Shown here: one piece after another, positions 45,929 through 55,600 of the stretch
Layout of the letters: each line of letters begins with the position of its first letter
Numbering within the stretch: the stretch's first letter is position 1
Assembly: GCA_017631255.1 (NCBI GenBank)
Contig: JAGBTP010000018.1
Location: forward strand, 31,965-95,964
Direction: 5' to 3'
Source: Alistipes sp.
GTDB lineage: Bacteria; Bacteroidota; Bacteroidia; Bacteroidales; Rikenellaceae
Length of the DNA: 64,000 nt
Translations under genes and position numbers: made by a program
The notes under the pieces: generated by a model
What the model was told of the DNA's origin: nothing
Database searches by the model: none
The model's input: only the letters and a program-made list of their open reading frames with translations

Positions 45929-46528
45929 ATGTATAAGGTCGGTATAACGGGAGGCATTGGTTCGGGCAAGAGCACGGTTTCGGCCATCCTCGAGGATATG
46001 GGCGTTGCGCTCTATAACTCCGATGTGCGCGCTAAGGAGCTTATGGCTACGGATGCGACGCTGCGTGAGGCCATTATCGAGTGCTTTGGTGCGGAGTGCT
46101 ACACCGACGAGGGACTTAATAGGGGCTACCTTGCCTCGCGAGTATTTGGCTCAGCGGAGGAGCTTGCGGCCCTCAATGCCATCGTTCATCCTGCCGTTAT
46201 GGCAGACTTTCAGGCGTGGGCAGAGCGCGCCGAGGGCGACTATGTAATCTTTGAGTCGGCGATACTCTTCGAGGCAGGCCTTGAGGGTAGTGTCGACTCA
46301 ACTGTTGTTGTTATGGCGCCCGAGGAGCTGCGCATCGAGCGCGCTATGGCTCGTGACGGTGCTACGAGGGAGCAGGTCGTGGCTCGCATCAAGAACCAGA
46401 TGAGCGACGACGAACGCGCCGATAGGGCTAAGTATGCCATAGTGAATATCGACATCGACGACCTTCGTGAAGATGTAGAACAGTTACACCGCCGTTTGTG
46501 CTATGATTCTCGCACCAACAAACATTAA
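45929..46528 (+). CDS. coaE: Dephospho-CoA kinase
   Basis: CoaE phosphorylates dephospho-CoA in the last step of CoA synthesis. The 199-residue protein has the P-loop TGGIGSGKSTV (about 6-16), the DVRAKELMA region, VIHPAVMADF-like segment (IVHPAVMADFQAW), the FESAILFEAGLE block and the C-terminal RIKNQMSDDERADRAKYAI. Its end overlaps folP by 26 bases. Confidence 0.95.
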   Translation: MYKVGITGGIGSGKSTVSAILEDMGVALYNSDVRAKELMATDATLREAIIECFGAECYTDEGLNRGYLASRVFGSAEELAALNAIVHPAVMADFQAWAERAEGDYVIFESAILFEAGLEGSVDSTVVVMAPEELRIERAMARDGATREQVVARIKNQMSDDERADRAKYAIVNIDIDDLREDVEQLHRRLCYDSRTNKH

Positions 46529-47339
46529 CCTTCGCGATAGCCATACAATGGCTATCATAAACCTCACGCCCGACTCGTTCTACTCAGGTAGCCGTAATGC
46601 TAGTGTAGAGGAGGCGCTGCGCAGCATCGAGAGGTGCGTGCGTGAGGGTGCTACGATTGTCGACCTTGGTGGTTACTCCTCGCGTCCAGGTGCTGCCGAG
46701 GTGTCGGTGGAGGAGGAGTGGCGCAGGGTGAAGATTGGCCTTGAGGCTGTGAAGGCGACGAAGGAGGGCGTTGTGGTATCTATCGACACCTTCCGAGCAG
46801 CTATCGTTGAGCGTGCAGTGGCGGAGTATGGCGATGTCATCGTGAACGATATATCTGCGGGCGAGCTTGATGAGGCTATGGTGTCTACTGTTGCGCGCCT
46901 CGGAGTGCCATATGTGGCGATGCATATGCGTGGCACGCCTGCGACGATGCAGCAGATGACCAACTACGATGATGGTGTTGTCGAGGGTGTTGTTGCCTAC
47001 TTTAGGGAGAGGGTGAAATACCTCGAGAGTGAGGGTATCAAGAGGGAGAGGATTATCCTCGACCCCGGCTTTGGCTTTGCAAAGAGCATCGAGCAGAACT
47101 ACGAACTTATGCTTGGCATAGATAGACTCAGGAAGCTGGGCTATCCGCTTCTCGTTGGCGTGTCGCGTAAGTCGATGATATACAAAAGCCTCGGCATTAC
47201 CGCAGAGGAGTCGCTCCCAGGCTCATTGGCCCTTGCGTGGGAGGCGTTGCGTACGGGTGCGGCGATACTGCGTGTGCACGATGTGGCGCCTACGGTGCAG
47301 GTGATGCAGCTGGCGAATAAATATTTCAAGAGAGGATGA
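46503..47339 (+). CDS. folP: Dihydropteroate synthase
   Basis: DHPS joins pABA to dihydropterin pyrophosphate; it is the sulfonamide target. The 278-residue TIM barrel has MAIINLTPDSFYSGSR, VDLGGYSSRPGA, VNDISAGELD, YVAMHMRGTP, DPGFGFAKS and LVGVSRKSMI. The ATG at 46503 adds the usual strand before INLTPDSF, which favours it over 46548 even though it overlaps coaE by 26 bases. Confidence 0.95.
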   Translation: MILAPTNINLRDSHTMAIINLTPDSFYSGSRNASVEEALRSIERCVREGATIVDLGGYSSRPGAAEVSVEEEWRRVKIGLEAVKATKEGVVVSIDTFRAAIVERAVAEYGDVIVNDISAGELDEAMVSTVARLGVPYVAMHMRGTPATMQQMTNYDDGVVEGVVAYFRERVKYLESEGIKRERIILDPGFGFAKSIEQNYELMLGIDRLRKLGYPLLVGVSRKSMIYKSLGITAEESLPGSLALAWEALRTGAAILRVHDVAPTVQVMQLANKYFKRG

Positions 47340-47989
47340 TTCAACTTAAGGATATAAAGAAGAGTTTTGGTGAGCTCGAGGTGCTGCACGGCGTCTCGTT
47401 GGAGGTGTCGCGTGGTGAGATTGTCTCCATTGTCGGTGCAAGTGGCGCGGGCAAGAGTACGCTTTTGCAGATTGCCGGCACGCTGATGAAGGCCGATAGT
47501 GGCGATGTGGTGGTCGATGGCGTCAGCCTTTCGACGCTTAGCGATGGTGCGCTGTCGGAGTTTCGCAATAGGCGCATAGGCTTCATATTCCAATCCTACC
47601 ACCTGCTTGCCGAGTTTACGGCGCTGGAGAATGTGATGATGCCGATGCTCATCGCTGGCGCAGGGCGTAAGGATGCAGAGGTGCGCGCGCGTAAGCTGCT
47701 CGATATGGTGGCGATGTCGCATCGCACGGAGCATAAGCCTCACTCGCTGTCGGGTGGTGAGCAGCAGCGCGTAGCTATTGCGCGTGCGCTCATCAACGAT
47801 CCCGCCATAGTCCTTGCCGACGAGCCTACGGGTAACCTCGACACGCAGACACGCGACGACATACAAAACCTATTCTTCGAACTTCGTGAGCGCACAGGGC
47901 AGACATTCCTCATCGTCACGCACGACGAGACCCTCGCACTGCGCTCCGACAGAAAAATCGTTATGCAAGATGGCACAATCGTACGATAA
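47336..47989 (+). CDS. LolD-like ABC transporter ATP-binding protein
   Basis: The 217-residue ATPase has Walker [10 protein letters not shown], the Q-loop FIFQSYHLL, signature LSGGEQQR, Walker [11 protein letters not shown] and the H-loop VTHDE. The sequence resembles LolD/MacB-type ATPases, which power lipoprotein release or efflux. It overlaps folP by ATGA and is followed closely by the TIGR02757 gene. No permease gene is adjacent. Confidence 0.9.
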   Translation: MIQLKDIKKSFGELEVLHGVSLEVSRGEIVSIVGASGAGKSTLLQIAGTLMKADSGDVVVDGVSLSTLSDGALSEFRNRRIGFIFQSYHLLAEFTALENVMMPMLIAGAGRKDAEVRARKLLDMVAMSHRTEHKPHSLSGGEQQRVAIARALINDPAIVLADEPTGNLDTQTRDDIQNLFFELRERTGQTFLIVTHDETLALRSDRKIVMQDGTIVR

Positions 47990-47990
47990 T

Positions 47991-48761
47991 ATGACCTTTG
48001 GCGAGATGTACGACCTTCTGGAGGGGCTTCACGATAAGTTTAATAACGAGGAGTTCATCGAGGCCGACCCTATCAGCGTGCCACACTCGTTCACTACGCA
48101 GGGCGATAGGGAGGTTGCGGGACTACTCGCTGCCACCATTGCGTGGGGTAACCGCAAGGCGATAGTCAAGAGTGCGCATCGTATGATGCGATATATGGAC
48201 AACGCACCATACGACTTCGTGGTTAATGCTTCGAATGAGGAGATTGATGCGCTGGGTAGCTATGTGCACCGAACATTCAATGGCGAGGATTTCAAGGACT
48301 TCGTGCGTGGTATGCGATACATAATATCGAAGTGGGGTGGTATTGGCGCCTTCTTTGAGCAGCGCTACGAGTATTATAACGACCTGCGCCCCGTACTCTC
48401 GGAGTTTCGCAAGGAGTTTCACGCCGCAGAGCATAATCCTCACTCGGAGAAGCATATGTCGTCGATCGACAAGGGTGCGGCGTGCAAGCGCCTGAGTATG
48501 TACCTTAGGTGGATGGTGCGACGCGACGATAGGGGTGTGGACTTTGGCCTATGGCAGCGCATACCTATGTCGGCACTATATATGCCGCTTGATGTTCATA
48601 CGGGTCGTATGGGACGCGAGCTTGGGCTCCTTAGCCGCAAGCAGAGCGATTGGAAGGCGGTCGAGGAGCTTACCGATAACCTCCGCAGGTTTAATGGCGA
48701 CGACCCTGTGCGCTACGACTACTCGCTCTTTGGCGTTGGCATAACTCACCTCTTCGATTAA
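47991..48761 (+). CDS. TIGR02757 family protein
   Basis: The 256-residue cytoplasmic protein matches the Bacteroidota family TIGR02757: EFIEADPISVPHSF, the GLLAATIAWGNRKAIVKSA block, then MYLRWMVRRDD, and PLDVHTGRMGRELGL, with a YDYSLFGVGI end. The ATG one base after the preceding stop is used. An earlier ATG (47970, MAQSYDN) would overlap the ATPase by 20 bases and is possible. Family function is unknown; the late RWMVR...DVHTGR pattern looks like a DNA-glycosylase-type HhH region, but this is only a suggestion. Confidence 0.85.
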   Translation: MTFGEMYDLLEGLHDKFNNEEFIEADPISVPHSFTTQGDREVAGLLAATIAWGNRKAIVKSAHRMMRYMDNAPYDFVVNASNEEIDALGSYVHRTFNGEDFKDFVRGMRYIISKWGGIGAFFEQRYEYYNDLRPVLSEFRKEFHAAEHNPHSEKHMSSIDKGAACKRLSMYLRWMVRRDDRGVDFGLWQRIPMSALYMPLDVHTGRMGRELGLLSRKQSDWKAVEELTDNLRRFNGDDPVRYDYSLFGVGITHLFD

Positions 48762-48763
48762 TT

Positions 48764-49462
48764 ATGTTTCGCTTCAAGCAGTTTGCTATCGACGACAGCC
48801 TATCGGCAATGAAGATAGGCACCGACGGCGTGCTCCTGGGTGCGTGGGCCGATGTGGCGACAAGTAGGCGTATCCTCGATGCGGGTACGGGTACGGGGCT
48901 TATTTCACTTATGGCGGCGCAGCGTAGCCCCGAGGCGCGTATCGTAGCGATTGACATCGTGGCTGCGGCAGCCACGGAGGCGCGTGGTAATGCCGATAGG
49001 AGTGCGTGGGGCGAGCGTATCGAAGTCGAGTGTGCCGACCTGAGGGAGTTTCGCAGTGAGGTAAAGTTTGACCATATCGTTAGCAATCCACCATTCTTTG
49101 TCGATGCGGTGCTCTCGCCCGATGCTGAGCGCACGACGGCGCGACATACCACGACCCTTGCCTATGAGGATATCGTTGCGGCGGCGGAGCGACTGCTAAC
49201 GGATGGCGGACGGCTCAGTATAATCCTACCTGCCGAATGTGCTGCGCGCTTTCGTCGTGTGGCGTTCGAGCGCTTGTGGCTTAGTCGCCAGCTCGATGTC
49301 GTGACGCGTGAGCGTGAGGCGCCAAAGCGTGTGCTTATGGAGTTTGTGCTGCGTAGCGAGCCTATGATGCCACGCTGCGAGGAGCTGACGATTCAGGATG
49401 CGCGAGGTGAGTACACGGCTAAATATAGAGAGTTAACACAAGAGTTCTACCTAATGTTTTGA
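48764..49462 (+). CDS. trmN6: tRNA1(Val) (adenine37-N6)-methyltransferase
   Basis: The 232-residue Rossmann methyltransferase has MKIGTDGVLLGAWA, the SAM motif DAGTGTGLISLM and the N6-adenine methyltransferase motif NPPF in DHIVSNPPFFVDAV. These match TrmN6 (YfiC), which modifies A37 of tRNA1(Val). It begins two bases after the TIGR02757 gene. A promoter for the next gene overlaps its last codons. Confidence 0.9.
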   Translation: MFRFKQFAIDDSLSAMKIGTDGVLLGAWADVATSRRILDAGTGTGLISLMAAQRSPEARIVAIDIVAAAATEARGNADRSAWGERIEVECADLREFRSEVKFDHIVSNPPFFVDAVLSPDAERTTARHTTTLAYEDIVAAAERLLTDGGRLSIILPAECAARFRRVAFERLWLSRQLDVVTREREAPKRVLMEFVLRSEPMMPRCEELTIQDARGEYTAKYRELTQEFYLMF

Positions 49463-49488
49463 TTGAGGCAAAATAATCCCTATCTTTG
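49458..49488 (+). promoter_or_regulatory. Bacteroidota-type promoter for the DUF4831 gene
   Basis: TTTTG (TTG 49459-49461), 19 bases, TATCTTTG (49481-49488); the -33 element lies on the stop codon of trmN6. Confidence 0.8.
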
Positions 49489-49512
49489 TGGCATTAGTAT
49501 AAAAACAATATT

Positions 49513-50388
49513 ATGAGACGACTATTTCAGATACTTGCAACAATGTTTGCCCTTGTAGCCATCTACGATGCTTCGGCACAGCAGGTGGTTAAGCAGCGCG
49601 TGGGTGTATATAAGGAGGATGGTAATGTCGTGGTGGCGGAGGCTACAACGACACTCGTTGTCGACCTTGTTGTCGAGCATACGACCTTCACCGCTGGCCC
49701 TTATGCGCGCTATGCGCAGAAGCTCCTCGGTACACGCGCCTCGCTGGTCGATAGAGACGAGTATGAACTTGTTAAGGCCGATGTGGGTGTGCTTCAGGGT
49801 GAGGCATACTATGCTGATAAGCGTGAGGCAACGACACACAACGCACCCGTATATATGGGTTATAGCCCGCTGCCGATAGATCGTATGTCGAGTGTCGAGC
49901 GTGGCACGGAGAGTGCAGCTACGGAGGCGGCAGAGCATATCTTCTTGTTGCGTCGTTCGCGCCTTGACCTTATCACCGGTGAGCTTGGTGATGGTGTCTA
50001 TGGCGGTGGCTTGGAGAGCGCACTTAGGGAGATTGATCGTATGGAGCAGGCATACCTCGAGCTCTTCTATGGCAAGAGCGAGACCTCGGTAGAGTCGCAG
50101 CGCGTGGTTATCCCCGTCGATGCTGAGCAGAAGACAACCATCGTTGCGCGCTTCAACCACGAGGATGGCATCGTGGCAAAGAGTGACCTTACGGGCGATA
50201 TCGTTATGGTGGTGATTACGCCAACGGCGATGAGTCTACCACAGAGCGATGTTAAGGGTACGGTGGCATACCGCTACGCCAATAACGCTGAGGTTAAGGT
50301 GGTACTTGGTCAGGAGGTGCTCACAAGCCGCATATTGCCAATATACGAGTTTGGCGAGACTGTAATGTTCTTGCAGCCACAGCGTTAA
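49513..50388 (+). CDS. DUF4831 family exported protein
   Basis: The 291-residue protein has a signal peptide (cleaved near 22, DASAQQ). It matches DUF4831: VVEHTTFTAGPYARYAQKLLG near residues 53-73, and a later IFLLRRSRLDLITGELGDGVYGGG. The first ~90 residues resemble a domain found in several Bacteroidota envelope proteins. Function unknown. The leader is only about 18 bases from the promoter. Confidence 0.85.
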   Translation: MRRLFQILATMFALVAIYDASAQQVVKQRVGVYKEDGNVVVAEATTTLVVDLVVEHTTFTAGPYARYAQKLLGTRASLVDRDEYELVKADVGVLQGEAYYADKREATTHNAPVYMGYSPLPIDRMSSVERGTESAATEAAEHIFLLRRSRLDLITGELGDGVYGGGLESALREIDRMEQAYLELFYGKSETSVESQRVVIPVDAEQKTTIVARFNHEDGIVAKSDLTGDIVMVVITPTAMSLPQSDVKGTVAYRYANNAEVKVVLGQEVLTSRILPIYEFGETVMFLQPQR

Positions 50389-50398
50389 TAGCTTTACT

Positions 50399-51043
50399 AT
50401 GGATAATACACAACGAATGATAGCCCTCTTGGGTAGGGTGCGCAAGGAGATGAACGGAGCTGTGTCAGAGAGTATGGCACAACACGGTCAGAACTATGGC
50501 CTCAACTATGGCGTTAGCATCGCCACGCTGCGAGAGATTGCATCTAACGAGACTAAGGACTACGCCTTTGCTAAGTACCTCTACCAGCAGCAGGTGCGCG
50601 AGCTCAAGCTCTTGGCGTGCCATATCGCCGACCCTAAGATGATCGACACGCACGAGTTCCCATTCTGGTCGCGTGGAATAGCAAATGCTGAGCTTGCTGA
50701 GGAGCTGGCGTTTGCGCTTCTTTCGAAGATTTACGATATCAACTCGCTTATGGGTGTGTGGTCAACGGAGAGCAACGAGATGGTGGCCTACGCATCGCTT
50801 ATGGCTGCCTCGCGAAACGAGCGTACGACATCGGAGGTGGCATTCATAGCGGTGGAGAATGCTGTTAAGGCTAACCCTGAGTCGCACTACATTGCTGCTG
50901 CGGTGGTGGCATTGCTGCTCTATGTCGCATCGCGAGATAAGTCGGTTAAGGTGGGTATTCCAATCCTTTTGGATAGACTCGCCGATACCAAGGTCAAGCA
51001 GTATATCGTCGAGGAGTTGGAGTGGCGACTCGAGTATCTTTAG
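50399..51043 (+). CDS. AlkD-like DNA alkylation repair/HEAT-repeat protein
   Basis: The 214-residue protein is all helical with HEAT-like repeats and carries NYGVSIATLREIA near the N-terminus, LLACHIADPK, and WSTESNEMVAYASLM. It resembles the DNA alkylation repair family (AlkC/AlkD-like), which removes alkylated bases, but catalytic residues cannot be assigned by eye. It follows the DUF4831 gene by 10 bases and ends at a terminator. Confidence 0.75.
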   Translation: MDNTQRMIALLGRVRKEMNGAVSESMAQHGQNYGLNYGVSIATLREIASNETKDYAFAKYLYQQQVRELKLLACHIADPKMIDTHEFPFWSRGIANAELAEELAFALLSKIYDINSLMGVWSTESNEMVAYASLMAASRNERTTSEVAFIAVENAVKANPESHYIAAAVVALLLYVASRDKSVKVGIPILLDRLADTKVKQYIVEELEWRLEYL

Positions 51044-51066
51044 GGGTATGAGTCTATGTGTAATAA

Positions 51067-51097
51067 GGGGATGTCCAAGTGGGACACCCCCTTTGTG
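51067..51097 (+). terminator. Terminator after the AlkD-like gene
   Basis: GGGGATGTCC pairs with GGACACCCC (one bulge), then TTTGTGTT. The convergent thioredoxin gene ends at its right edge. Confidence 0.7.
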
Positions 51098-51421
51098 TTA
51101 ATATGTGCTTCCCGCATTGTGGCGGCGCAGGACTCGGCACAGTCGCTCGAAGGATATCACGCCGCTATACCGCCAGCACACCTCGCCTCGTCGAAAGAGC
51201 ATAAGCGTGGGTACGGAGACGATATTGTAGCGCCGCACAAGGTCGCTGCTCGAGGCTGAGGATATGTCGATGCGCAGCACTGTGGTGATATCGCTCATCG
51301 CCAATGCCAGGCGGTCAAGGGTCGGGTCGATGACCCTGCACGCCCCGCACCACAAGGCATAGAAGTCCACAAGGATGAGCCTCTCGGCAGTGATGATATT
51401 GTTGAAATCGGTTGTTCTCAT
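51098..51421 (-). CDS. Thioredoxin-like protein
   Basis: The 107-residue cytoplasmic protein has the active site WCGAC (C25, C28; the usual Pro is Ala) and the cis-proline motif VSVPTLMLF. It lies 105 bases downstream of radA on the same strand. It is a dithiol-disulfide oxidoreductase; the WCGAC variant should shift its redox potential (inference). Confidence 0.9.
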   Translation of the reverse strand: MRTTDFNNIITAERLILVDFYALWCGACRVIDPTLDRLALAMSDITTVLRIDISSASSSDLVRRYNIVSVPTLMLFRRGEVCWRYSGVISFERLCRVLRRHNAGSTY

Positions 51422-51526
51422 AGTATATGGTATTAAAATTTAAGACCCCCTCGTATCTGTGCGAGAGAGTCTCAAAATCTATACCGTAATATGTGCAACT
51501 ACCGTTGTAGTGCGCCACCGAGGCCA

Positions 51527-52900
51527 TCACTCGCTACGAAACTGAAACAGCGCTCGTGGAAGCTGCTCGATGTTCGTGAGCTTGATGATCTCGATGCCGT
51601 ATGAGCGTTGCGCGTTTAGCTCCACATACTCCGAGACGATGATGCGCTTAAAGCCAAGGCGTGCTGCTTCGGCTATGCGCTGCTCGGTGCGTGGTGCTGG
51701 GCGCACCTCACCCGAAAGACCTACCTCGCCAGCACAGCAGGTGCCCTCCTGCGGTAGCTTATCGTAGAACGACGACATAATGGCTCCCGCTACGGCAAGG
51801 TCCATACCTGGGTCAGCAATCTTGAAGCCACCCGCAAAGTTGAGGAACACATCCTTCTGGTAGAGGTTCATACCGGCACGCTTCTCCAATACGGCGAGGA
51901 GTATATTCATACGCCTCTGGTCATATCCCGTCGCTGAGCGCTGCGGCGTGCCGTAGGTGGCATTGCCGACGAGGGACTGCACCTCGATAAGGTAGGGGCG
52001 CATACCGTCGAGTGTAGCGCCTGTGATGCAACCCGTAAGTGGCATACGGGCATTGGTGGTGAGTAGCTCCGAGGGGCTGTCAATCTCCTTGAGACCAGCG
52101 TCGTACATCTCGAAGACGCCAATCTCATTTATTGAGCCAAAGCGGTTCTTGTGTCCTCGGAGGATGCGGTATGTGAGGTTGTTATCGCCCTCGAACTGAA
52201 GCACCACATCGACGATGTGTTCCAAAATCTTAGGTCCGGCAATCGAGCCATCTTTGGTGATGTGGCCGATGATAAATATCGCTATACCGAGCTGCTTCGC
52301 TACGCCAAGAAGTTGCGTTGTGCAGCTGCGTATCTGTGTGGTGCTGCCAGGTGTCGACTCGGCAAGCTCGGTAAAGAGGGTCTGGATTGAGTCGATGATG
52401 ACAATTTCGGGTCGCAGTGACTCGATTTGGCGAACTATCTCCTCGAGGCGTGTCTCGGTGAAGATGTTGCAGTTATTGTTGCGTATGCCTATGCGCGTAG
52501 CACGCATCTTAATCTGCTCCTCCGACTCCTCACCCGACACATAGAGCGTCTTGAGACCATTATCCGTGAGGGCTATCTGCAACATAAGTGTCGACTTACC
52601 AATGCCTGGCTCGCCACCCAGAAGTATCAGCGAGCCGGGGATAAGACCTCCGCCCAGCACGCGGTTCACCTCCTTGATGCCGGTATCGATGCGCTGCGTG
52701 GTGTTGGTCACGATATCCTGCACGAGGCGAGGCTCACGATTAAGCTCTGCGCTGCTGCGCTGCATAGCTACGGTCTTGGATGTCGTCACCACCTGCTCCT
52801 TGATGGTGTCCCACTCGTTGCAGGCGGGGCATCGACCCATCCATTTCGTGAGTTCGTTGCCGCACGAGGTGCAGAAGAATACACTCTTACTCTTTGCCAT
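51527..52900 (-). CDS. radA: DNA repair protein RadA
   Basis: RadA is a RecA-like branch-migration ATPase. The 457-residue protein has the N-terminal zinc finger CTSCG...CPAC, Walker A GGEPGIGKST, the RadA-specific KNRFG motif in GHKNRFGSINEIG, and the C-terminal Lon-like domain (PDPG-like DPGMDLAVAGAIMSS; GEVGLSGEVRP). It starts five bases after rseP and belongs to the same minus-strand operon. Confidence 0.97.
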   Translation of the reverse strand: MAKSKSVFFCTSCGNELTKWMGRCPACNEWDTIKEQVVTTSKTVAMQRSSAELNREPRLVQDIVTNTTQRIDTGIKEVNRVLGGGLIPGSLILLGGEPGIGKSTLMLQIALTDNGLKTLYVSGEESEEQIKMRATRIGIRNNNCNIFTETRLEEIVRQIESLRPEIVIIDSIQTLFTELAESTPGSTTQIRSCTTQLLGVAKQLGIAIFIIGHITKDGSIAGPKILEHIVDVVLQFEGDNNLTYRILRGHKNRFGSINEIGVFEMYDAGLKEIDSPSELLTTNARMPLTGCITGATLDGMRPYLIEVQSLVGNATYGTPQRSATGYDQRRMNILLAVLEKRAGMNLYQKDVFLNFAGGFKIADPGMDLAVAGAIMSSFYDKLPQEGTCCAGEVGLSGEVRPAPRTEQRIAEAARLGFKRIIVSEYVELNAQRSYGIEIIKLTNIEQLPRALFQFRSE

Positions 52901-52905
52901 AGTCG

Positions 52906-54363
52906 TTAGCTAAAAAGGCGAAGTATATCGCTACCGTTGGCGTAGATGAGTAGCGCAAGAAGGATGTAGAAGCCGATGTTCTGCGCTATGGTCATAAACT
53001 TCTCGCTTGGCTTGCGGCCCGTAATCATCTCCCAGAGTGTGAAGAGCACATGGCCACCATCGAGTACAGGGATAGGCAGCAGGTTCATAACGGCAAGGAT
53101 TACCGAGAGTAGTGCTGTGATGCTCCAGAAGTTATACCAGTTCCACACCTCAGGGAAGATGCTGCCGATGGAGATGAAACCGCCCATCTCCTTGTAAAGC
53201 TTGGTGTCGGGGTTGACCATCATCACGAGCTGATTCCAGTACGACGAAATCTGCTTGCCCGTCTCAGCAAAGCCCGCAGGTATCGACTCCCAGAAGCCAT
53301 ACTCATAGCGGCGAGGTGCCACGGTGGCAACCTTGATGCCTATTGTTCCATTCTCGTCTACGGGGATGGTGAGTTCAACAATCTCGCCCTCGCCGCGCTC
53401 CACGACGATGCTTACCTCGCTGCCCTTAGCCTCCTGAAGTAGGTGTGTCGAGCCAACGAAGTCGCTAACCTCGGTGCCATTAATCGCAACCACACGGTCG
53501 CCAACCATAAGGCCTGCCTCTGCGGTGCTCTCACGCTCTACACCGTTGATTACAAATGGAACGAACTCGCCGATGAAGCCCTTGTACGCGCCCCTCTCAC
53601 GCATATCTACAAGGTCGGCCATTGCGAGCGTGAAGCTATGTGCCTCGCCATTACGGAGTACCTCGACATTCAAGTCGTGGTCTACGATGAGCAGGCGCTC
53701 GTTAATCTCCGCCACATTGCCGATGCTTTCGCCGTCGATGCTCACGATGCGGTCGCCGTCGACAAATCCGAGGGCCTCAGCCTCCTCGTTGAATATGTAG
53801 CCGTTGACCATATCCTCGTTGTGGTAGTACTGCTCGCCCCAGGTGTAGAGCATAGCGGTGTAGATACCGATGGCAAAGAGCACATTCATAATAACACCAG
53901 CCAGCATAACGATAAGTCGCTGCCACGCCCTCTTGCCACGAAGCTCGTTCTTCTCGGCTGGGAGGTTGCGCATACGCTCCTTAACCTCCTCGATAGCCGT
54001 CTTAAGGTTCTCTACCTCGTTGCTTAGCGCTGTGTACTCCTCGCTATCCTTTGCCGCCTTGCACGCCTTGAGGCTCTTCTTTACCTCCTCGAGTTTTGAT
54101 TGCAACTTCTCCTCCTCGGTCATCAGCGGTTCACGACTGTCGTAGAGCGATACATAGCCGCCCAACGGCACCCAGCCGATGCCATACTCCGTGTCGCCTC
54201 GCTTGAACTTAATGAGCGAGAACCAGGGGTTGAAGAAGAGGTAGAACCTATCCACGCGAACGCCAAACATACGCGCTGTGATGAAGTGACCAAACTCGTG
54301 GATAAGGACAAGCATCGAGAGCGATGCCACGAACTGAAGTGTCTGAATAAGTATTCCTGTCAT
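52906..54363 (-). CDS. rseP: RIP metalloprotease RseP with a coiled-coil insertion
   Basis: The 485-residue membrane protease has the zinc motif HEFGH (22-26) in the first helix, two PDZ domains (about 195-260 and 270-350, with GLMVGDRVVAING), and LPIPVLDGGHVLF near the end. Between GGYVSLYD and KRAWQRLIVML there is an extra charged helical segment (about residues 82-138) with heptad-like Glu/Lys/Leu spacing, unlike the short loop in typical RseP. The gene follows dxr by 53 bases. Confidence 0.93.
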   Translation of the reverse strand: MTGILIQTLQFVASLSMLVLIHEFGHFITARMFGVRVDRFYLFFNPWFSLIKFKRGDTEYGIGWVPLGGYVSLYDSREPLMTEEEKLQSKLEEVKKSLKACKAAKDSEEYTALSNEVENLKTAIEEVKERMRNLPAEKNELRGKRAWQRLIVMLAGVIMNVLFAIGIYTAMLYTWGEQYYHNEDMVNGYIFNEEAEALGFVDGDRIVSIDGESIGNVAEINERLLIVDHDLNVEVLRNGEAHSFTLAMADLVDMRERGAYKGFIGEFVPFVINGVERESTAEAGLMVGDRVVAINGTEVSDFVGSTHLLQEAKGSEVSIVVERGEGEIVELTIPVDENGTIGIKVATVAPRRYEYGFWESIPAGFAETGKQISSYWNQLVMMVNPDTKLYKEMGGFISIGSIFPEVWNWYNFWSITALLSVILAVMNLLPIPVLDGGHVLFTLWEMITGRKPSEKFMTIAQNIGFYILLALLIYANGSDILRLFS

Positions 54364-54416
54364 ATTTTTATTCCAAATTTAATTGCTTTAATCTGTTGGT
54401 TTATAGTTGGTTATTG

Positions 54417-55574
54417 TTATAGTTTCAAGTAGCGCGCAGCCAATTCACGCGACTCAATATTTGCTCTATCGTAGGTGTCGAGCGATGGGCTTTGCTCGAA
54501 CGAGGCGTTGTCCAATGCGTAGCGTATGGCGCCTACGATGTCGAGGTAGCCGCACTTATGCGATAGGAAGGCCGCCACCGCCACCTCGTTAGCACCGTTC
54601 ATCGTGCAGGGTGCTGTGCCACCACGCTGGAGCACCTCGTAGGCGATGTCGAGCGCAGGGTACTTGAGTCTGTCGACCTCAGCAAAGCTGAGTGTAGGGT
54701 AGTCGAGTATGGAGAAGTGCTCCATCGCCTCCTTTGAGCGTTCGGGGTAGAGGAGTGCGTAGCTGATGGGGGTGTGCATATCGGCATTGCCCAGCTGTGC
54801 CTTGACCGAGCCGTCGGTGAACTCAACCATAGAGTGTACGATAGACTGCGGGTGGATTACCACCTTGATACGCTCAGGCTCGATGTCGAAGAGCCAGCGT
54901 GCCTCGATAACCTCGAAGCCCTTGTTTACGAGTGTCGCCGAGTCGATTGTAATCTTTGCGCCCATCGACCACTGCGGATGCTTGAGTGCCATCTCCGCCG
55001 TCACGCCAGCGAGCTCCTCGCGAGGTGTGTTGCGCAGTGCACCGCCGCTGCAAGTGATGATGAGGTTGCGGATGCTCTTGCGTGCCTCGCCCTCCAAGCA
55101 CTGCATAATTGCCGAGTGCTCCGAGTCGATAGGTAGGATGTCGACACCCTTGCGGCGTGCCGCCGACATAATGATGTCGCCACCCACGACCAGCGTCTCC
55201 TTATTTGCGAGGGCTATGCGCTTGCCGCTTTCGATAGCCTTGTATGTGGGGTGCAGACCAGCATATCCCACAAGAGCGTTAACGAGGGTGTCGCTACGAT
55301 AGCTTTGTGCCACCTGATTTATGGCATCGCTACCAGCCAATACCTCGATGTCGGTACCACGGAGTGCCTCCTTGAGTGCGGCGTAGTACCTCTCGTCGCC
55401 AATGACAACGCTCTCGACACCAAACTCGCGTGCCTGTGCTGCCAGCGCCTCCCAATTATGGTGCGCCACAAGTGTCGACACCTTGAATCTGTCGGAGTTG
55501 CGGCGTACTATGTCAAGGGTCTGCACTCCAATGGAGCCCGTAGAACCCAATATGGCTAATCTCTCAATGCTCAT
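54417..55574 (-). CDS. dxr: 1-deoxy-D-xylulose 5-phosphate reductoisomerase
   Basis: DXR forms 2-C-methylerythritol 4-phosphate in the MEP isoprenoid route and is the fosmidomycin target. The protein has LAILGSTGSIGVQTLDIVR at the NADPH site, ANKETLVVGG, the metal-binding PIDSEHSAI, and the KMxx-type NKGFEVIEARWLF, with MNGANEVAVAAFL near the end. ATG at 55574 is preferred to GTG one codon earlier. The order M23-dxr-rseP is a known Bacteroidota cluster. Confidence 0.97.
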   Translation of the reverse strand: MSIERLAILGSTGSIGVQTLDIVRRNSDRFKVSTLVAHHNWEALAAQAREFGVESVVIGDERYYAALKEALRGTDIEVLAGSDAINQVAQSYRSDTLVNALVGYAGLHPTYKAIESGKRIALANKETLVVGGDIIMSAARRKGVDILPIDSEHSAIMQCLEGEARKSIRNLIITCSGGALRNTPREELAGVTAEMALKHPQWSMGAKITIDSATLVNKGFEVIEARWLFDIEPERIKVVIHPQSIVHSMVEFTDGSVKAQLGNADMHTPISYALLYPERSKEAMEHFSILDYPTLSFAEVDRLKYPALDIAYEVLQRGGTAPCTMNGANEVAVAAFLSHKCGYLDIVGAIRYALDNASFEQSPSLDTYDRANIESRELAARYLKL

Positions 55575-55600
55575 CACTATCGGTGTTTGGGGGTTGTGGG

